Source: Gamsiella multidivaricata
Lineage: Eukaryota > Mortierellomycota > Mortierellomycetes > Mortierellales > Mortierellaceae
Assembly: GCF_025024155.1 (NCBI RefSeq)
Contig: NW_026251819.1
Coordinates: 1 to 64,000, forward strand
Length of the DNA: 64,000 nt
Direction of reading: 5' to 3'
The notes below the pieces were generated by a model that did no database searches, was not told the DNA's origin, and saw nothing but the letters and a program-made list of their open reading frames with translations. Made by a program: the position numbers and the translations under genes. The first letter of the stretch is position 1. Every line of letters starts with the position of its first letter. Of the stretch, positions 1 to 9,928 are shown piece by piece.

Positions 1-1
1 C

Positions 2-94
2 CTCATTCATTGCGATGAGGCCATCGACGACTTCCACCGCCAGTATCCTACCAAACCAAGTCCTGGTTCCGTCGCGTTCAGAAGTCGCTCCTGA
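2..94 (+). pseudogene. C-terminal tail of Ty3/gypsy (chromovirus) polyprotein, partial
   Basis: Frame 2 is open from the window edge to a TGA at 92-94. Its 30 residues contain CDEAIDDFHRQYPTKPSP, which matches the last helix and tail of an integrase chromodomain (family pattern of an Asn/Cys-rich start, then an IxxFH helix, then PxKP). The rest of the polyprotein lies outside the window, so integrity cannot be judged. The purine run at 94-102 directly after the stop looks like a polypurine tract, which fits the end of a retrotransposon body. Identification rests on a short segment. Confidence 0.5.
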
Positions 95-102
95 GAGGGG
101 GG

Positions 103-712
103 TGAAGGTGCAAGTGAGAGAGCAAAAGAGATCTTGTTTTCGTTTGATCTTTTGCTCTGTCGCGTCTCAAGGCGAATTAAGGTTTGATCGCAGCCACATC
201 GCCGTGTTTGATAAAGACGCCACACCTGTCACGAATTAAGGTTCGGGACAGACCTGCGCTCACTTCAATTGATCCTAGTGGCTTGTGCTTACCCTTGTTG
301 GCCAGCAGCCACCGAGGGTACGCAGGATTTGATATTAGGTTTTGGGGTTGTGCCTGTATAAAAGGAGGATCGAAGCCAGCGGTCTTTTGTTCCTTGTTCC
401 AGTTGAACAAGAAGACCGTTGTGCTGATCACTCGCTACAGTGTGCGTAGTTGTGCGTTAGACTCTTGTATTCAGTGTGGAACACAAATTATTCGAGCATT
501 CAGATTGGGAGTTTCCTTACTCCATACAACTGTAAAAGAACTATCTCCAAGCGCAACACCCTGCACTGCCAATCGTACCTGAATCGCGTCGCGTTCTCGA
601 GCCCTGAACCATAGGCGACTACAGTCGCCATCCAGTAGCCTCTCGACTATCAAGCACGACTCCGCCTACGGTTTCTAGAAGGACGCAACAGCGAATAGTG
701 TTGCTCCTTACA
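103..712 (+). repeat. Probable 3' LTR of the Ty3/gypsy element
   Basis: The sequence right after the purine tract begins with TG (TGAAGGTG) and can be closed at 712 with TCCTTACA, giving imperfect inverted ends and a length of about 610 bp. A TATA box (TATAAAAGG, about 357-365) lies in mid-LTR where U3 would end. The 5' LTR is outside the window, so neither the exact ends nor a target duplication can be confirmed. No convincing gene lies in it; open frames across it are low-complexity shadows. Confidence 0.45.
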
Positions 713-726
713 TTCCGGCGTCCGCA

Positions 727-1082
727 TGAAAGTCATGAGTGCTCTCCTATCTAATCAAGTAACCCTATAGGATGCGTCCGGCTACGCACGCATGCCTATG
801 ATATAAACCTTGTACCACATTCCTCCTGCACGGTATCTATTAACCAATCGTTTAGTACACGCGTGCTTCTAGCCCTGCTTCGGGTCCCAGTCTCCGTGGA
901 ACGTATAAATAGCCCCATAGATCATAGCCATAGTTCCTCAGTCTGCAATACAAAACCTCCTTGTCTTGAACCTGCTCTCGCTCATTTATTTACACGCTAC
1001 TCTCGTTCCTATCTATCTGCCTGCCCAGAACTTGACAACACCCCTCTCGTCCGGCACCATAGTAATGATTTGTACCCGCACA
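727..1082 (+). repeat. Possible solo LTR or LTR fragment next to E1
   Basis: This stretch can be bounded by TG (727) and CA (1082) and holds a TATA-like TATAAATAG at 904-912 followed by pyrimidine-rich leader-like sequence, an architecture like a short LTR. No matching flank duplication is visible, and the E1 insertion 2 bp downstream may have removed it. It could equally be an old promoter region. No coding sequence is supported here. Confidence 0.25.
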
Positions 1083-1086
1083 GATA

Positions 1087-1923
1087 GGCTCGAATCCATC
1101 CAGCCGTCGAAAGCGCAATGCACGTGAGCGGGCATGTGGCTAAGGCCGGCCTTTGATTTTGCCTATAAAAGGCAATCGTGGCTCGGCTCTTGCCATTGCT
1201 TCTCTGGCAGGCTGGGGACAAACTCGACCCTCTACTAACGGATAGATTTTTGCGCACAAATCCCCTGTAAATCGGTGGTCCCCGCACAAACTCCATGTAA
1301 CAATAAAGTTTCCCTCAGATTTTTTTTTCAGGCACGGTCTTTTTTTTTGGTTTTTTTTTCTGCCTCGGAACCCTTTTCTCTTCTCATCTTCCTCTTCTTC
1401 CTCGTCTTCTTCTCTCCCCACCATCCTCCCTCAAGTCATACTGTACTTCTACACCCTCTATACCCTCCATACCATCCATACCCTCCAAACTCTTCCTCTA
1501 TACCATTTTACGGAGCCGTCTACCATACCGACGCCTCACAGGTACGAGCCATGTTTCGTTCTTTCTCACGCGTGTATCGGTATATCCAACCTCTTTCTCA
1601 CGCGTTGTATCGGTGTATGCCAACCTAGATAGCCTAGACCAACTAACCATACAATATTCCGTGTGTGGACCCTTCAGTGTATCTCCATACTCTTTCCAAG
1701 GTAGGTTATCGTGCTTCATTATCTCGCATTCACGTCGTGTCATTCTTAACAATACAGACCATCTAACCCAGTGTTCATTTTTGTTTTTCTTTCTTTTTTT
1801 TTTAGCATATTAATCTGCTGAAATGGCTGCTCCTCCTCCCTTTCCTCCTCACCTTCCTATTCCTTGCCAAGGCAGGGCTGCTGAACGCTGTCTGGGTACG
1901 GACGTGAATGGGAACCTTGCTAT
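1087..1923 (+). repeat. Left TIR of E1 (promoter, leader and first codons)
   Basis: About 837 bp inverted against 9091-9926; comparing by eye I saw only a couple of substitutions, for example one in the leader peptide (Pro versus Ser at codon 5). From outside in it holds the terminal GGCTCGAATCC motif, a TATA box, a block GGCTGGGGACAAACTCG shared with E2 and E3, an AATAAA-containing segment, poly-T/pyrimidine runs, possible 5'-UTR intron signals (donor GTAGGT at 1701, acceptor AG at 1804-1805) and the ATG at 1823 with about 34 codons. Confidence 0.9.
1164..1171 (+). promoter_or_regulatory. TATA box in left TIR of E1
   Basis: TATAAAAG lies inside a short palindrome (TTGCCTATAAAAGGCAA) about 80 bp from the element end and points inward toward the DUF6589-like gene. 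The identical box occurs in the other TIR. Promoter role is inferred from position and consensus. Confidence 0.6.
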
Positions 1924-3177
1924 CCTTCCTCTTCCCCCTCCCTTTCTTCCTCTTCCCTCTCTTACTCCTCGTCAAGTCAGGGTCGCTAAACTCCGTAGGC
2001 AGAAGGCACTAGAAGTCAGACTGGAGAAGTGTTTTGCGGAAATGAGCGAAACCAGGGCAGAAAAGATCATAAGTTTAATGAGCATGATGAATTGCACGAT
2101 GCTGCAGCTCATGAGACAGTGCTTTACCTCACACGATCCGCAGGACACTAAGGCTGCCATTGTAATAGCAACAAAACGAAGGAAGGAACAAGTGCAGGAA
2201 CAAGAGGACACGAGGTAGGAACACGAGAGGCAGGGGACAAGAGACAAGGGCTAGAACGGATGATCTTTATTATACAGAGAGATAGAGGTATTTATACTAA
2301 TATACAGGGGGCGCAGTGGTGGAGGCGCGGTGATGGGGGCGTGGTTGAGGGCTAAGCAGAAGGTTAGCCTAGGATACTATCACACACGGACGCAAAAAAG
2401 TCATTCAGGGACACCATCGTGAGGATCGCATCAAACATAACTCGAGAGGAAATAAACCGTGCCAAGAATGCCGCCTGTTTCAAAACGCCATCTTCAACAT
2501 TCACCCGACAAAAGGCAGTTAATTTTTCGCTCAAATCCCTTTCAAACGACTTGCATTCGAAGGCACCGCATCTTATGTCCATCTTAGGAGAGATGACGAG
2601 CTTGAGCAAAGGCAACGGGCGTAGTCAGTCAGTCATACTTCCATTACTTGGAAGCATGATTTTGAACCTTCATTATCGTAGCTGCATAGGTTGCAGATGG
2701 TTTTGGGTCTTTTCCTTTTCAGTAACGGAACTCCAAAGCAGGTCGTCGAGATCTTTTGCCGCTCTGGTTTATCGGTGTCTCCCAAAACTACAGATCGAAC
2801 ACTGGAAGTACTTGGAAAAGACTCCATAAAGAGAGCACAGGAGGCCATGAGGACGAAACCCTGCAGTTTAGTCTACGACAACATAAATTTCGCACTTCGA
2901 AAATCCGACCAGCGCTCCAACAACGTCGACAACTTCGAAAGTGGCACTGCCGGGACACTTATACGGGGCGAGGATCCAGGATTACCAGATCTACGGACTG
3001 ACCAAGAGATTTCGCGAAAATTCAGCCCAAGGATCTACGCATCTTAAGTGCAGACAATGTACATGCTGATTTAGTCTTGCGGAACATTTTCTCCGAGGTA
3101 AAGTTACTTGAATCGCTTCATACATGCGTTTTTTGGCTGGCGAATACAATTGGGATAGTGTGCCAGTGTCTAATATA

Positions 3178-3386
3178 CAGTGCCATTCAAAACTGAGCCA
3201 ATGTTTTACAAATTTTTACTCTGAGAGCTGATACTCACAAACTAGCGATCGGCTTACCTTGGGAATTTGTAGGAATGTTCTTTAGCCATTATAGAAGATG
3301 TTTATAAAAGATGAAGTCATTACCAGCAACCGTTGTAAAGTTATAGTCGTCGGTGGAGGCCACGTCATTGGCTCAGTTTTGAACCA
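3178..3386. mobile_element. Small TA-flanked MITE inside the DUF6589-like gene
   Basis: An 18-bp inverted repeat TTCAAAACTGAGCCAATG occurs at 3186-3203 and, inverted, at 3366-3383. TA dinucleotides flank both sides (3176-3177 and 3387-3388), giving a 209-bp element without coding capacity. TA flanks and the CAAAACTGA core resemble the ends of the nearby Tc1/mariner copy (GCAAAACTGA), so it is probably a Tc1-type non-autonomous element. Confidence 0.6.
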
Positions 3387-3388
3387 TA

Positions 3389-4222
3389 CCCGTTAAAAAA
3401 TACAAAACGTAGTGTTATAAATCTTTTTACATAAACAATGGATCGCTTTCTTTTGTAAATAGCTATATCTTTACACGGTGTGGTGTGGTAAACCCACACG
3501 GAGTATAGACGGGGTATCCAGGTACAAGGGACGGACACAACACCTGATATGACACGATGGGAGGAATAAGTATAGGATACTCATACGATCATACCAGGCG
3601 CGTGCTGCAGGTGCAGTTACAGGATGTGCAAGTAGAAGGACATGCAATTAGACAAGAGTCAATAGGGTTTGCATTTATAGAAATTTCCTTTGGTCAATAA
3701 ATATCACAGAACGACTGGACCAAATGGTTCCTGGTCTGTTTTCTCACTATACTTTGCTCAACACTTGCCCCCGCACGACATTCCAAGTCGCTCCACGCAT
3801 CCCTGTCACAACACACTGTACCCTTCGATCGGTATACTCTGCCACAGCTGGCCTTCATAGCATATCGCCCAGCAAGAGTAGAGACGGGACCCGTGCGTCT
3901 GAACTGCTGCACCTCTAGTGCCCCCCCCAAGTGTTCCTGCGAGTCCGCTCACATTACCTGCCTGCCCCCACGACAGGTAATGAACATGGTCTCATAACGA
4001 ACAAGAGCGGAGGATCAAGAACAGTACCCCTCGATGCCGACGTCTGGACACAGGAGTCAAGACAGAGTCCCTTTGACCTTGCAGATCCCTAACCCGAGTG
4101 TGTTGTCGCCTTTCTTATTCTCGTAAATAGTTTTGCTGTCTTTATTATCCTCATCGTTGAAAGATCTCTTACCAGTGCCCCCACATCTGGAGCTTTATTC
4201 ATACACCGTAAGATAATTACAG
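3389..4222. other. Unassigned inserted DNA between MITE and Tc1 element
   Basis: About 830 bp that breaks the DUF6589-like gene and matches neither flanking element. It has a C-rich stretch near 3922 and a self-complementary CATTACCTGCCTGCCCCCACGACAGGTAATG-type hairpin at about 3951-3982. The longest frames (about 64-78 codons) are unconvincing. It may be a decayed LTR or a third insertion; I cannot define ends. Confidence 0.4.
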
Positions 4223-4224
4223 TA

Positions 4225-5834
4225 TGGTGCAAAACTGATTCAATGATGCGATGATTTTTGCGTTGGCACTCGCCTACAAGGAACCAATGTCTCAGCCATC
4301 GTCATATTCACCACAAATGTAGCCCATCCAATGACGAACAGGGCTGCTTGCTTTGGAGCCAGAAGTATGCACACCCATTGCTGCATGACGATTGTGCCAT
4401 CCGTCATCATTGAATCAGTTTTGCACCTACTCCTTGAATACGAAGAACAGATTTTTTTTTTATTCAAAATGGTACCTCTTTAGTACTTAGTTTGCTTGCC
4501 CTTCGCTCTATGGACCGCGCTGAGCCTCCTCGGCATGCTCCTGATGAGTTCCCGGCAGAAATCAACTGGTATCTTGTACCATTCCGTTGATATTCTCTCC
4601 CATAGCTCCTTGCAGCTTTTTGGCGGATTTGGATACTTTCCCAGCTGTACTTTGAGATAGGCCCACATATGCTCGATCGGAATCAGATCAGGAGACTGTG
4701 CTGGCCAATATAGAAGGCGCTCATCAGCCTCAGTCATATGGACGGACTCCAGAAATGCCTTGGTGACCTTGGCCGTATGCTTCGGATCGTTGTCGTGCTG
4801 GAAGATGAATTCGTCCTTGGCCATGCCCCACTCCTCGACAGACATCTGTAGATCCTCCTTCAGAATCTGGATATACAACTGGGAGTCCAGGGTCTCATCG
4901 ATCTTTGCGATATAGCCAGGTCCGTACCATGACATACAAGACCATACCATTACGCTTCCGCCGCCAAACTTGACTGTTCCCTGGACTGTACGGCTTGTCA
5001 GTCGCCCCGGAGCGTCGTCCCAGACCCACCTAATGCCATCAGAACAGATCCTATTGATTTTGCACTCGTCTGACCATACAACTGTGGCCCAGTCCTCTTC
5101 CATCCACTCTTTGTATTTCTTGACAAACTGCATCCGACCTCTAATGTGCTTTGTTTTGAGTGCTGGTCGCTTGACAATCTTTTGGCCACTAGTCCAGCTT
5201 CCCGAAGTCGCCGTCGAACTGTCCACACCGATACAGGTCGTGCCAACATCCTGTTGGCCTCGCTCTTGGCCTCCACGGCAGTCCTAAGAAGTCCGCGCTT
5301 CATGTTCAGCTTGAGGTGCTCCACGGTTTCTTGACCAATCTTTCTCGGACGGCCTCCCTTGTTGCTCGGCATGTTTTCTTTGTAACCTGAACGTATTCTG
5401 CTAGCCGTTGCCTGAGAGATGGTAAGACGTTGGGCTGTCTCACGAGTGGAAATACCCTCAGACATGAGGCTTATTGCTTCCTTAACAGTGGATGGAGGTA
5501 CGGGCTTCATTTTTTGCAGATAGATAGAGTAGAATAAGGCAAACAGGAAAACGAAACACAAAATGGGTTCATTTATAATGAATCTGATGAAAACGACGAT
5601 GGTATTTAAAATTACATAAAAATGAGGTTAAGGTGCAAAACTGATTCAATGATGACGGATGGCACAATCGTCATGCAGCAATGGGCGTGCATACTTCTGG
5701 CTCCGAAGCCAGCAGCCCTGTTCGTCATTGGATGGGCTACATTTGTGGTGAATATGACGATGGTTGAGGCATTGGTTCCTTGTAGGCGAGTGCCAACGCA
5801 AAAATCATCGCATCATTGAATCAGTTTTGCACCA
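4225..5834 (-). mobile_element. Tc1/mariner element nested in E1
   Basis: The element is 1610 bp, flanked by TA (4223-4224 and 5835-5836). The unoccupied site would read ACAG-TA-CTGT, itself a palindrome. Ends begin TGGTGCAAAACTGATTCAAT. Each terminal repeat is about 203 bp (4225-4427 and 5632-5834) and is itself bounded by inverted copies of GGTGCAAAACTGATTCA, so four copies of the putative binding site are present. It carries one transposase gene on the minus strand, broken by a frameshift. Confidence 0.9.
4480..5510 (-). pseudogene. Tc1/mariner transposase (DD34E type), frameshifted
   Basis: From an ATG at 5510 the N-terminal part has two helix-turn-helix-like segments (STVKEAISLMSEGISTRETA) and a GRPRK basic hook before a second DNA-binding region. 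The catalytic half shows WSDE, FQHDNDPKHTA and SPDLIPIEHMW, the three acidic motifs of the Tc1 family. The halves are in different frames: the first continues to about 5180 and the second picks up there, at an AAAA run (5180-5183), so one base is gained or lost. Without it the protein would be about 340 residues, normal for Tc1. Inactive as read, unless the A-run is a slippage site. Confidence 0.85.
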
Positions 5835-7042
5835 TACTGTACATTCGACGCTATGGTTCTGCGATTGTGGCAAGTGGAGCTAGGAACTGACGATCTGGAT
5901 GCATTCGGCAAAACTCTTGAGCAGAAGGAGCTCTCAGATATGGTTTCTGAAAGGATCCACCGCCTCATTTCAAGATGTCTAGATCCTGAGCAGAGATGTC
6001 AGTTCGGTGTGGCCTCACGTAACGCATTCATCTTCCTCAGAGACACGGCTTTCTACCTGGAGTTGGCCAACGCTATCAAGGTTGGAGATGTGGGACGTAT
6101 TGAGAGTATGCTGAAATGGATAACGGTGATGTTTCAAGGTTCTTCGGCCACAAACTATGCTAATGAGCTGCTTCATCTGCATTGTGCGCTGAATTACAGG
6201 TATTCAGCTCAGACAAAGAGAGCTGTACTGTCTTCATGATTAGTCAACACCACAGGAAAAGCGGGTGGATGGATTCCCACGGATTTATATCAGGAGCATA
6301 ACAACCTCTTGATCAAGGTTGTGCATTCAGCAAGGGCTAGCTCTACACCCTGGGAGACAATGACGACCAAAATTGCACCAAACATCGAGATTTTTTCAGA
6401 GGTCAAGAGAATAATTCCAGCATTGTTCAAGGCTCCACGGAATAATAATTGGCACAACCCCGTTCCAGTAGATATCGACATCAACAAGGTCATTGTGACG
6501 CTAAGGGAGTCTGGTATCTTTGAAGCGGAGCAAGGCGACGATGATCTAGACTGCACGATGGACACCAAACCAGTGAGAGATCTCTTCGACATTGGTAATG
6601 AAAACATATGTTCACTTAAAAAGTTCCGTATGTTCCGGGCTCGCAACCAAAACTCCAACAGCTATCCGAGTTATCATACCTCAGAATGTGGCAGTCCATA
6701 CAGTAGTAATGATGGACCACAGCAATACAACATCCTGCCATATTTACAGGATATCCAACAAGACGAACTCCCGGACATGGATACACAGAGCATCTGCTCC
6801 AGCAACCCAAGCGATCTGGACTGTGATGATGGCGCTACCTTTGAGAGCTATATTGCTACAAGCGAGGAGCTGGAACTAAGTGCTGTGGAGGAGTACTTAG
6901 ATCCTACTGATAATAACGAGGACCAAGTTGATGAAGACTTTGATGACCTTTGAAGCTCTTAATAAGACGCTTCAAAAAAAAAAAAAAATCGCGCTCAGTT
7001 ATTATTGAAGAAAGGATTAGCTGGGTCACTTTGACCGCTGTG

Positions 7043-9190
7043 TCAAGGGTTTGGTCCTATCGTGAGTGGCGTCTGCGCGCGACCGCTTATAGTCGTCTGT
7101 TGGCGAACCTTTGAAGGCGTGTTTCCCGCCTCATATGGTTTCCACTTCAGAATTTTGACGGGAGTCTGCAGACGACTGTTAGTAGCTCTTTGTTGACGAC
7201 TCTTGATAGGCGTGGAATCCTGTGGCCGATATTGTACCAATTTAATAGGAGTGATAGTGGGCGTGTGCGGTTGACTGATAATAAGTGCCTGTTGACGATT
7301 ACTAGTAGGCGTGAAATCCTGAAATTGGTAATTTGTCCGTTGAGTGGGAGCTCTAGTGGGCGTTCTCGGGTATTCTTGAGCGCGGTTAACAGTAGGTGTC
7401 TGTGGATACTCAAACTCCTCTAAATCCTCTAAATCTGGCTCCTCGATCCGATGAAGCCACAGAACTGGCGAACTCAGCGCATCGACTCCAAATTCTTCTG
7501 CCACAAAACTTTCCGTCGTCTCCAAATCGTTCTCGACATGTATCCTTGTGGATGGCGGCTTGTTTGAAGTAATATCGAGCTGACTAAGAACGTCCCAAAG
7601 AGTTTGAACTACGGCAACATCCTCAGACCAATCGGCAACTTCCACAAGTTCGAGCGCAGATTTGATACTTCCGAACTTTTTGATGATCCTGTCTATCATT
7701 TTGTCCGGCAGCGCGTTTCCAGGTCTGTAGGCGACGCACTGCGTGCGATAGAAACGCTCAAACCGATCCTTTCGCCACTGTTCAATTGTTTCCCTGATTC
7801 GTTTGTTGTCATTTTCTGAAATATTGATTTTGTTCTTACGGCTTGGAGGTACCAATCGGGTGCCCATCTGTGCTGGAGTCTCCAGGTTGAGTTGACACTT
7901 GTCGCAGCAATTAACGACCTGCACTGGCGTGTTGTTGAAAAATCTGTTGAGGACAGCTTGGCGACACGGATGGGCGTTAATGTATTGTTGGAGATGGCTC
8001 TAATCCATTGTTGGTAGTACAAGGCGAGGAAATGTTTTCGCGTATAGTAGTATCCCTTCGTCTTCTAGATTCGGATCGCGTGCAGCTCGACCAATCCTCT
8101 GGACAAGTGTTGACAAACTTGAGGGAACCCCATACTGCACTACTCGGACCACATCGCTGATGTCACAGCCCATCCCAGCAGCTTCTGTTGCCAATAATAT
8201 CCAGTAGTTGTTGTTCGTGAATCGTTTCATGACCAACTCCTTGCGCTCATCTGACTTCCCCGCATGGTAAACGCCGATCCGTTTTCGTAAATGCTCCGGC
8301 GCCAGACACCTCAAATATGTCTGAGCGTTCGCACATTCAGCTCGACTATCGAAATAAACGATGGTCTTTTTACCTAAATCCAAGAGAAAGTTGAGATCCT
8401 GAAAACTGTTTGCTGGATAACAAAGTGCCTTGGCTGTATACTTGACATTTATTCGATCGTTCCCTTCGTTGATCACCACGACGTCGCTTTTATAGCTCAG
8501 GCATACTTTGACTGCTTCCAGGGCCTTGGTCGTGAGTGTCGCTGTCAGGGCTATAAACGCCTTTCTTGGAGATAACCATCTCCGTATCTTCCCAATGTGC
8601 CCATATGCTTTCCGGAAGTCGTCGCCCCAATGGTTGATGCAGTGTGCTTCGTCAACGATCACTGCTAGAAGTAGACGTCTCCAATTCTTATTGAACCATA
8701 TGTCCTTCAATCGAGTACTGTCAAACACCAACTTCGGAGACATGAACACTGCTCGGTATTTTCCTGAAGCCAGCTCCTTGATGCAGTTGCTGTCAATGAT
8801 CGTCTCCCGCCGGAGAAAAATACTCGAGATACCGACGGCCTTAAGTTTCTGATATTATTCCTTGCCCAAAGCCGTCAACGGAGTCAAGACTACGATTACT
8901 CTGTCAGGCCAGAAGATAAGTGGAAGAAAGTACACCAAAGTCTTGCCCCATCCACATCCTGCTATCAAAACGCAGTCTTCGCCTTGACCGATCTTCCTTG
9001 CGACTTCGAGTTGCAACGGCTTGGGAGACACGTTGAAAGTTCTCAAACAGCGTTCAACGGCGTCTTCAGGAAGAGAAAGAGGAGAAGAGATAGCAAGGTT
9101 CCCATTCACGTCCGTACCCAGACAGCGTTCAGCAGCCCTGCCTTGGCAAGGAATAGGAAGGTGAGGAGGAAAGGGAGAAGGAGCAGCCAT
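7043..9190 (-). pseudogene. RecQ-family DNA helicase of E1, two premature stops
   Basis: One continuous frame of 716 codons runs from ATG 9190 (inside the right TIR) to a stop at 7043-7045, cut by TAA at 8855-8857 (codon 112) and TAG at 8000-8002 (codon 397). Motifs in order: TIR-encoded leader (1-34), Walker A AGCGWGKT (77-84), VDEAHCINHWGDDF (DEAH at about 180), LTATLT, the helicase C-domain with VYHAGKSDERKELV and VQRIGRAARD, and a RecQ-type zinc cluster region (PCRQAVLNRFF then CCDKC). The tail contains Pro/Thr-rich repeats of the type YPRTPTRAPTQ. Both stops fit C-to-T changes in Gln codons. Telomere-linked RecQ helicases are known in fungi; here the gene belongs to a TIR element instead. 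Confidence 0.85.
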
Positions 9191-9926
9191 TTCAGCAGAT
9201 TAATATGCTAAAAAAAAAAGAAAGAAAAACAAAAATGAACACTGGGTTAGATGGTCTGTATTGTTAAGAATGACACGACGTGAATGCGAGATAATGAAGC
9301 ACGATAACCTACCTTGGAAAGAGTATGGAGATACACTGAAGGGTCCACACACGGAATATTGTATGGTTAGTTGGTCTAGGCTATCTAGGTTGGCATACAC
9401 CGATACAACGCGTGAGAAAGAGGTTGGATATACCGATACACGCGTGAGAAAGAACGAAACATGGCTCGTACCTGTGAGGCGTCGGTATGGTAGACGGCTC
9501 CGTAAAATGGTATAGAGGAAGAGTTTGGAGGGTATGGATGGTATGGAGGGTATAGAGGGTGTAGAAGTACAGTATGACTTGAGGGAGGATGGTGGGGAGA
9601 GAAGAAGACGAGGAAGAAGAGGAAGATGAGAAGAGAAAAGGGTTCCGAGGCAGAAAAAAAAACCAAAAAAAAAGACCGTGCCTGAAAAAAAAATCTGAGG
9701 GAAACTTTATTGTTACATGGAGTTTGTGCGGGGACCACCGATTTACAGGGGATTTGTGCGCAAAAATCTATCCGTTAGTAGAGGGTCGAGTTTGTCCCCA
9801 GCCTGCCAGAGAAGCAATGGCAAGAGCCGAGCCACGATTGCCTTTTATAGGCAAAACCAAAGGCCGGCCTTAGCCACATGCCCGCTCACGTGCATTGCGC
9901 TTTCGACGGCTGGATGGATTCGAGCC
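9091..9926 (-). repeat. Right TIR of E1
   Basis: Inverted copy of 1087-1923; carries the inward promoter, leader and start codon of the RecQ gene. The two arms stop matching within the coding region after codon 34, where the DUF6589-like and RecQ proteins diverge. Confidence 0.9.
9842..9849 (-). promoter_or_regulatory. TATA box in right TIR of E1
   Basis: Reads TATAAAAG on the minus strand, mirror of the left-arm box, and points at the RecQ gene about 650 bp away through the shared leader. Role inferred. Confidence 0.55.
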
Positions 9927-9928
9927 TA

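Larger units (their letters stand above)
1823..6953 (+). pseudogene. DUF6589-like protein gene of E1, interrupted
   Basis: Coding begins at 1823 in the left TIR with the leader MAAPPPFPPHLPIPCQGRA. A likely intron (donor GTAGGA about 2216, acceptor near 2367 or 2372) leads to about 2368-2680, then the frame changes near 2680-2690 and again near 2990. The body resembles the fungal DUF6589 family: SNGTPKQVVEIF, then DNINFALRKSDQR, and after the insertions FRDTAFYLEL, FQGSSATNYANE and the signature LVNTTGKAGGWIPTDLYQEHN. The last part is clean from 5853 to 6953 except for a TGA at 6237-6239 where Trp is expected before LVNTTGK. About 2.7 kb of inserted DNA (MITE, unknown DNA, Tc1) splits the gene after about 3098. 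Function of the family is not known to me; a role in transposition is inferred only from its place in E1. The C-terminus is acidic. Confidence 0.7.
1087..9926. mobile_element. E1: 8.84-kb TA-flanked element with long TIRs, DUF6589-like gene plus RecQ helicase
   Basis: Sequence 1087-1923 is repeated almost base for base, inverted, at 9091-9926. Both outer ends read GGCTCGAATCCATCCAGCC into the element and both are flanked by TA (1085-1086 and 9927-9928), so a TA target duplication is likely. Two convergent genes fill the inside: a DUF6589-like reading frame (+) and a RecQ-family helicase (-), with an A-rich stretch between their stops (6954-7042). Both genes start inside the TIRs. The copy is dead: in-frame stops, frame breaks, a Tc1/mariner and a MITE inside. 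TIR near-identity suggests recent movement, possibly driven in trans, or gene conversion. I do not recognise it as a named superfamily. Confidence 0.85.

Noticed and set aside
1087..1101. GGCTCGAATCC at element ends resembles a tRNA T-arm / B box
   Set aside because: No acceptor stem, D arm or anticodon arm can be drawn around it on either strand, and it is repeated at each element end as a TIR motif.
3389..4222. LTR retrotransposon inside E1
   Set aside because: TG/CA-like ends can be guessed but no repeat partner, primer-binding site or coding remnant is visible.
9385..9738. 117-codon frame repeated at 1275-1628
   Set aside because: Low-complexity pyrimidine-rich leader of the TIR; its two copies exist only because the TIR is duplicated, and the inward gene starts downstream.
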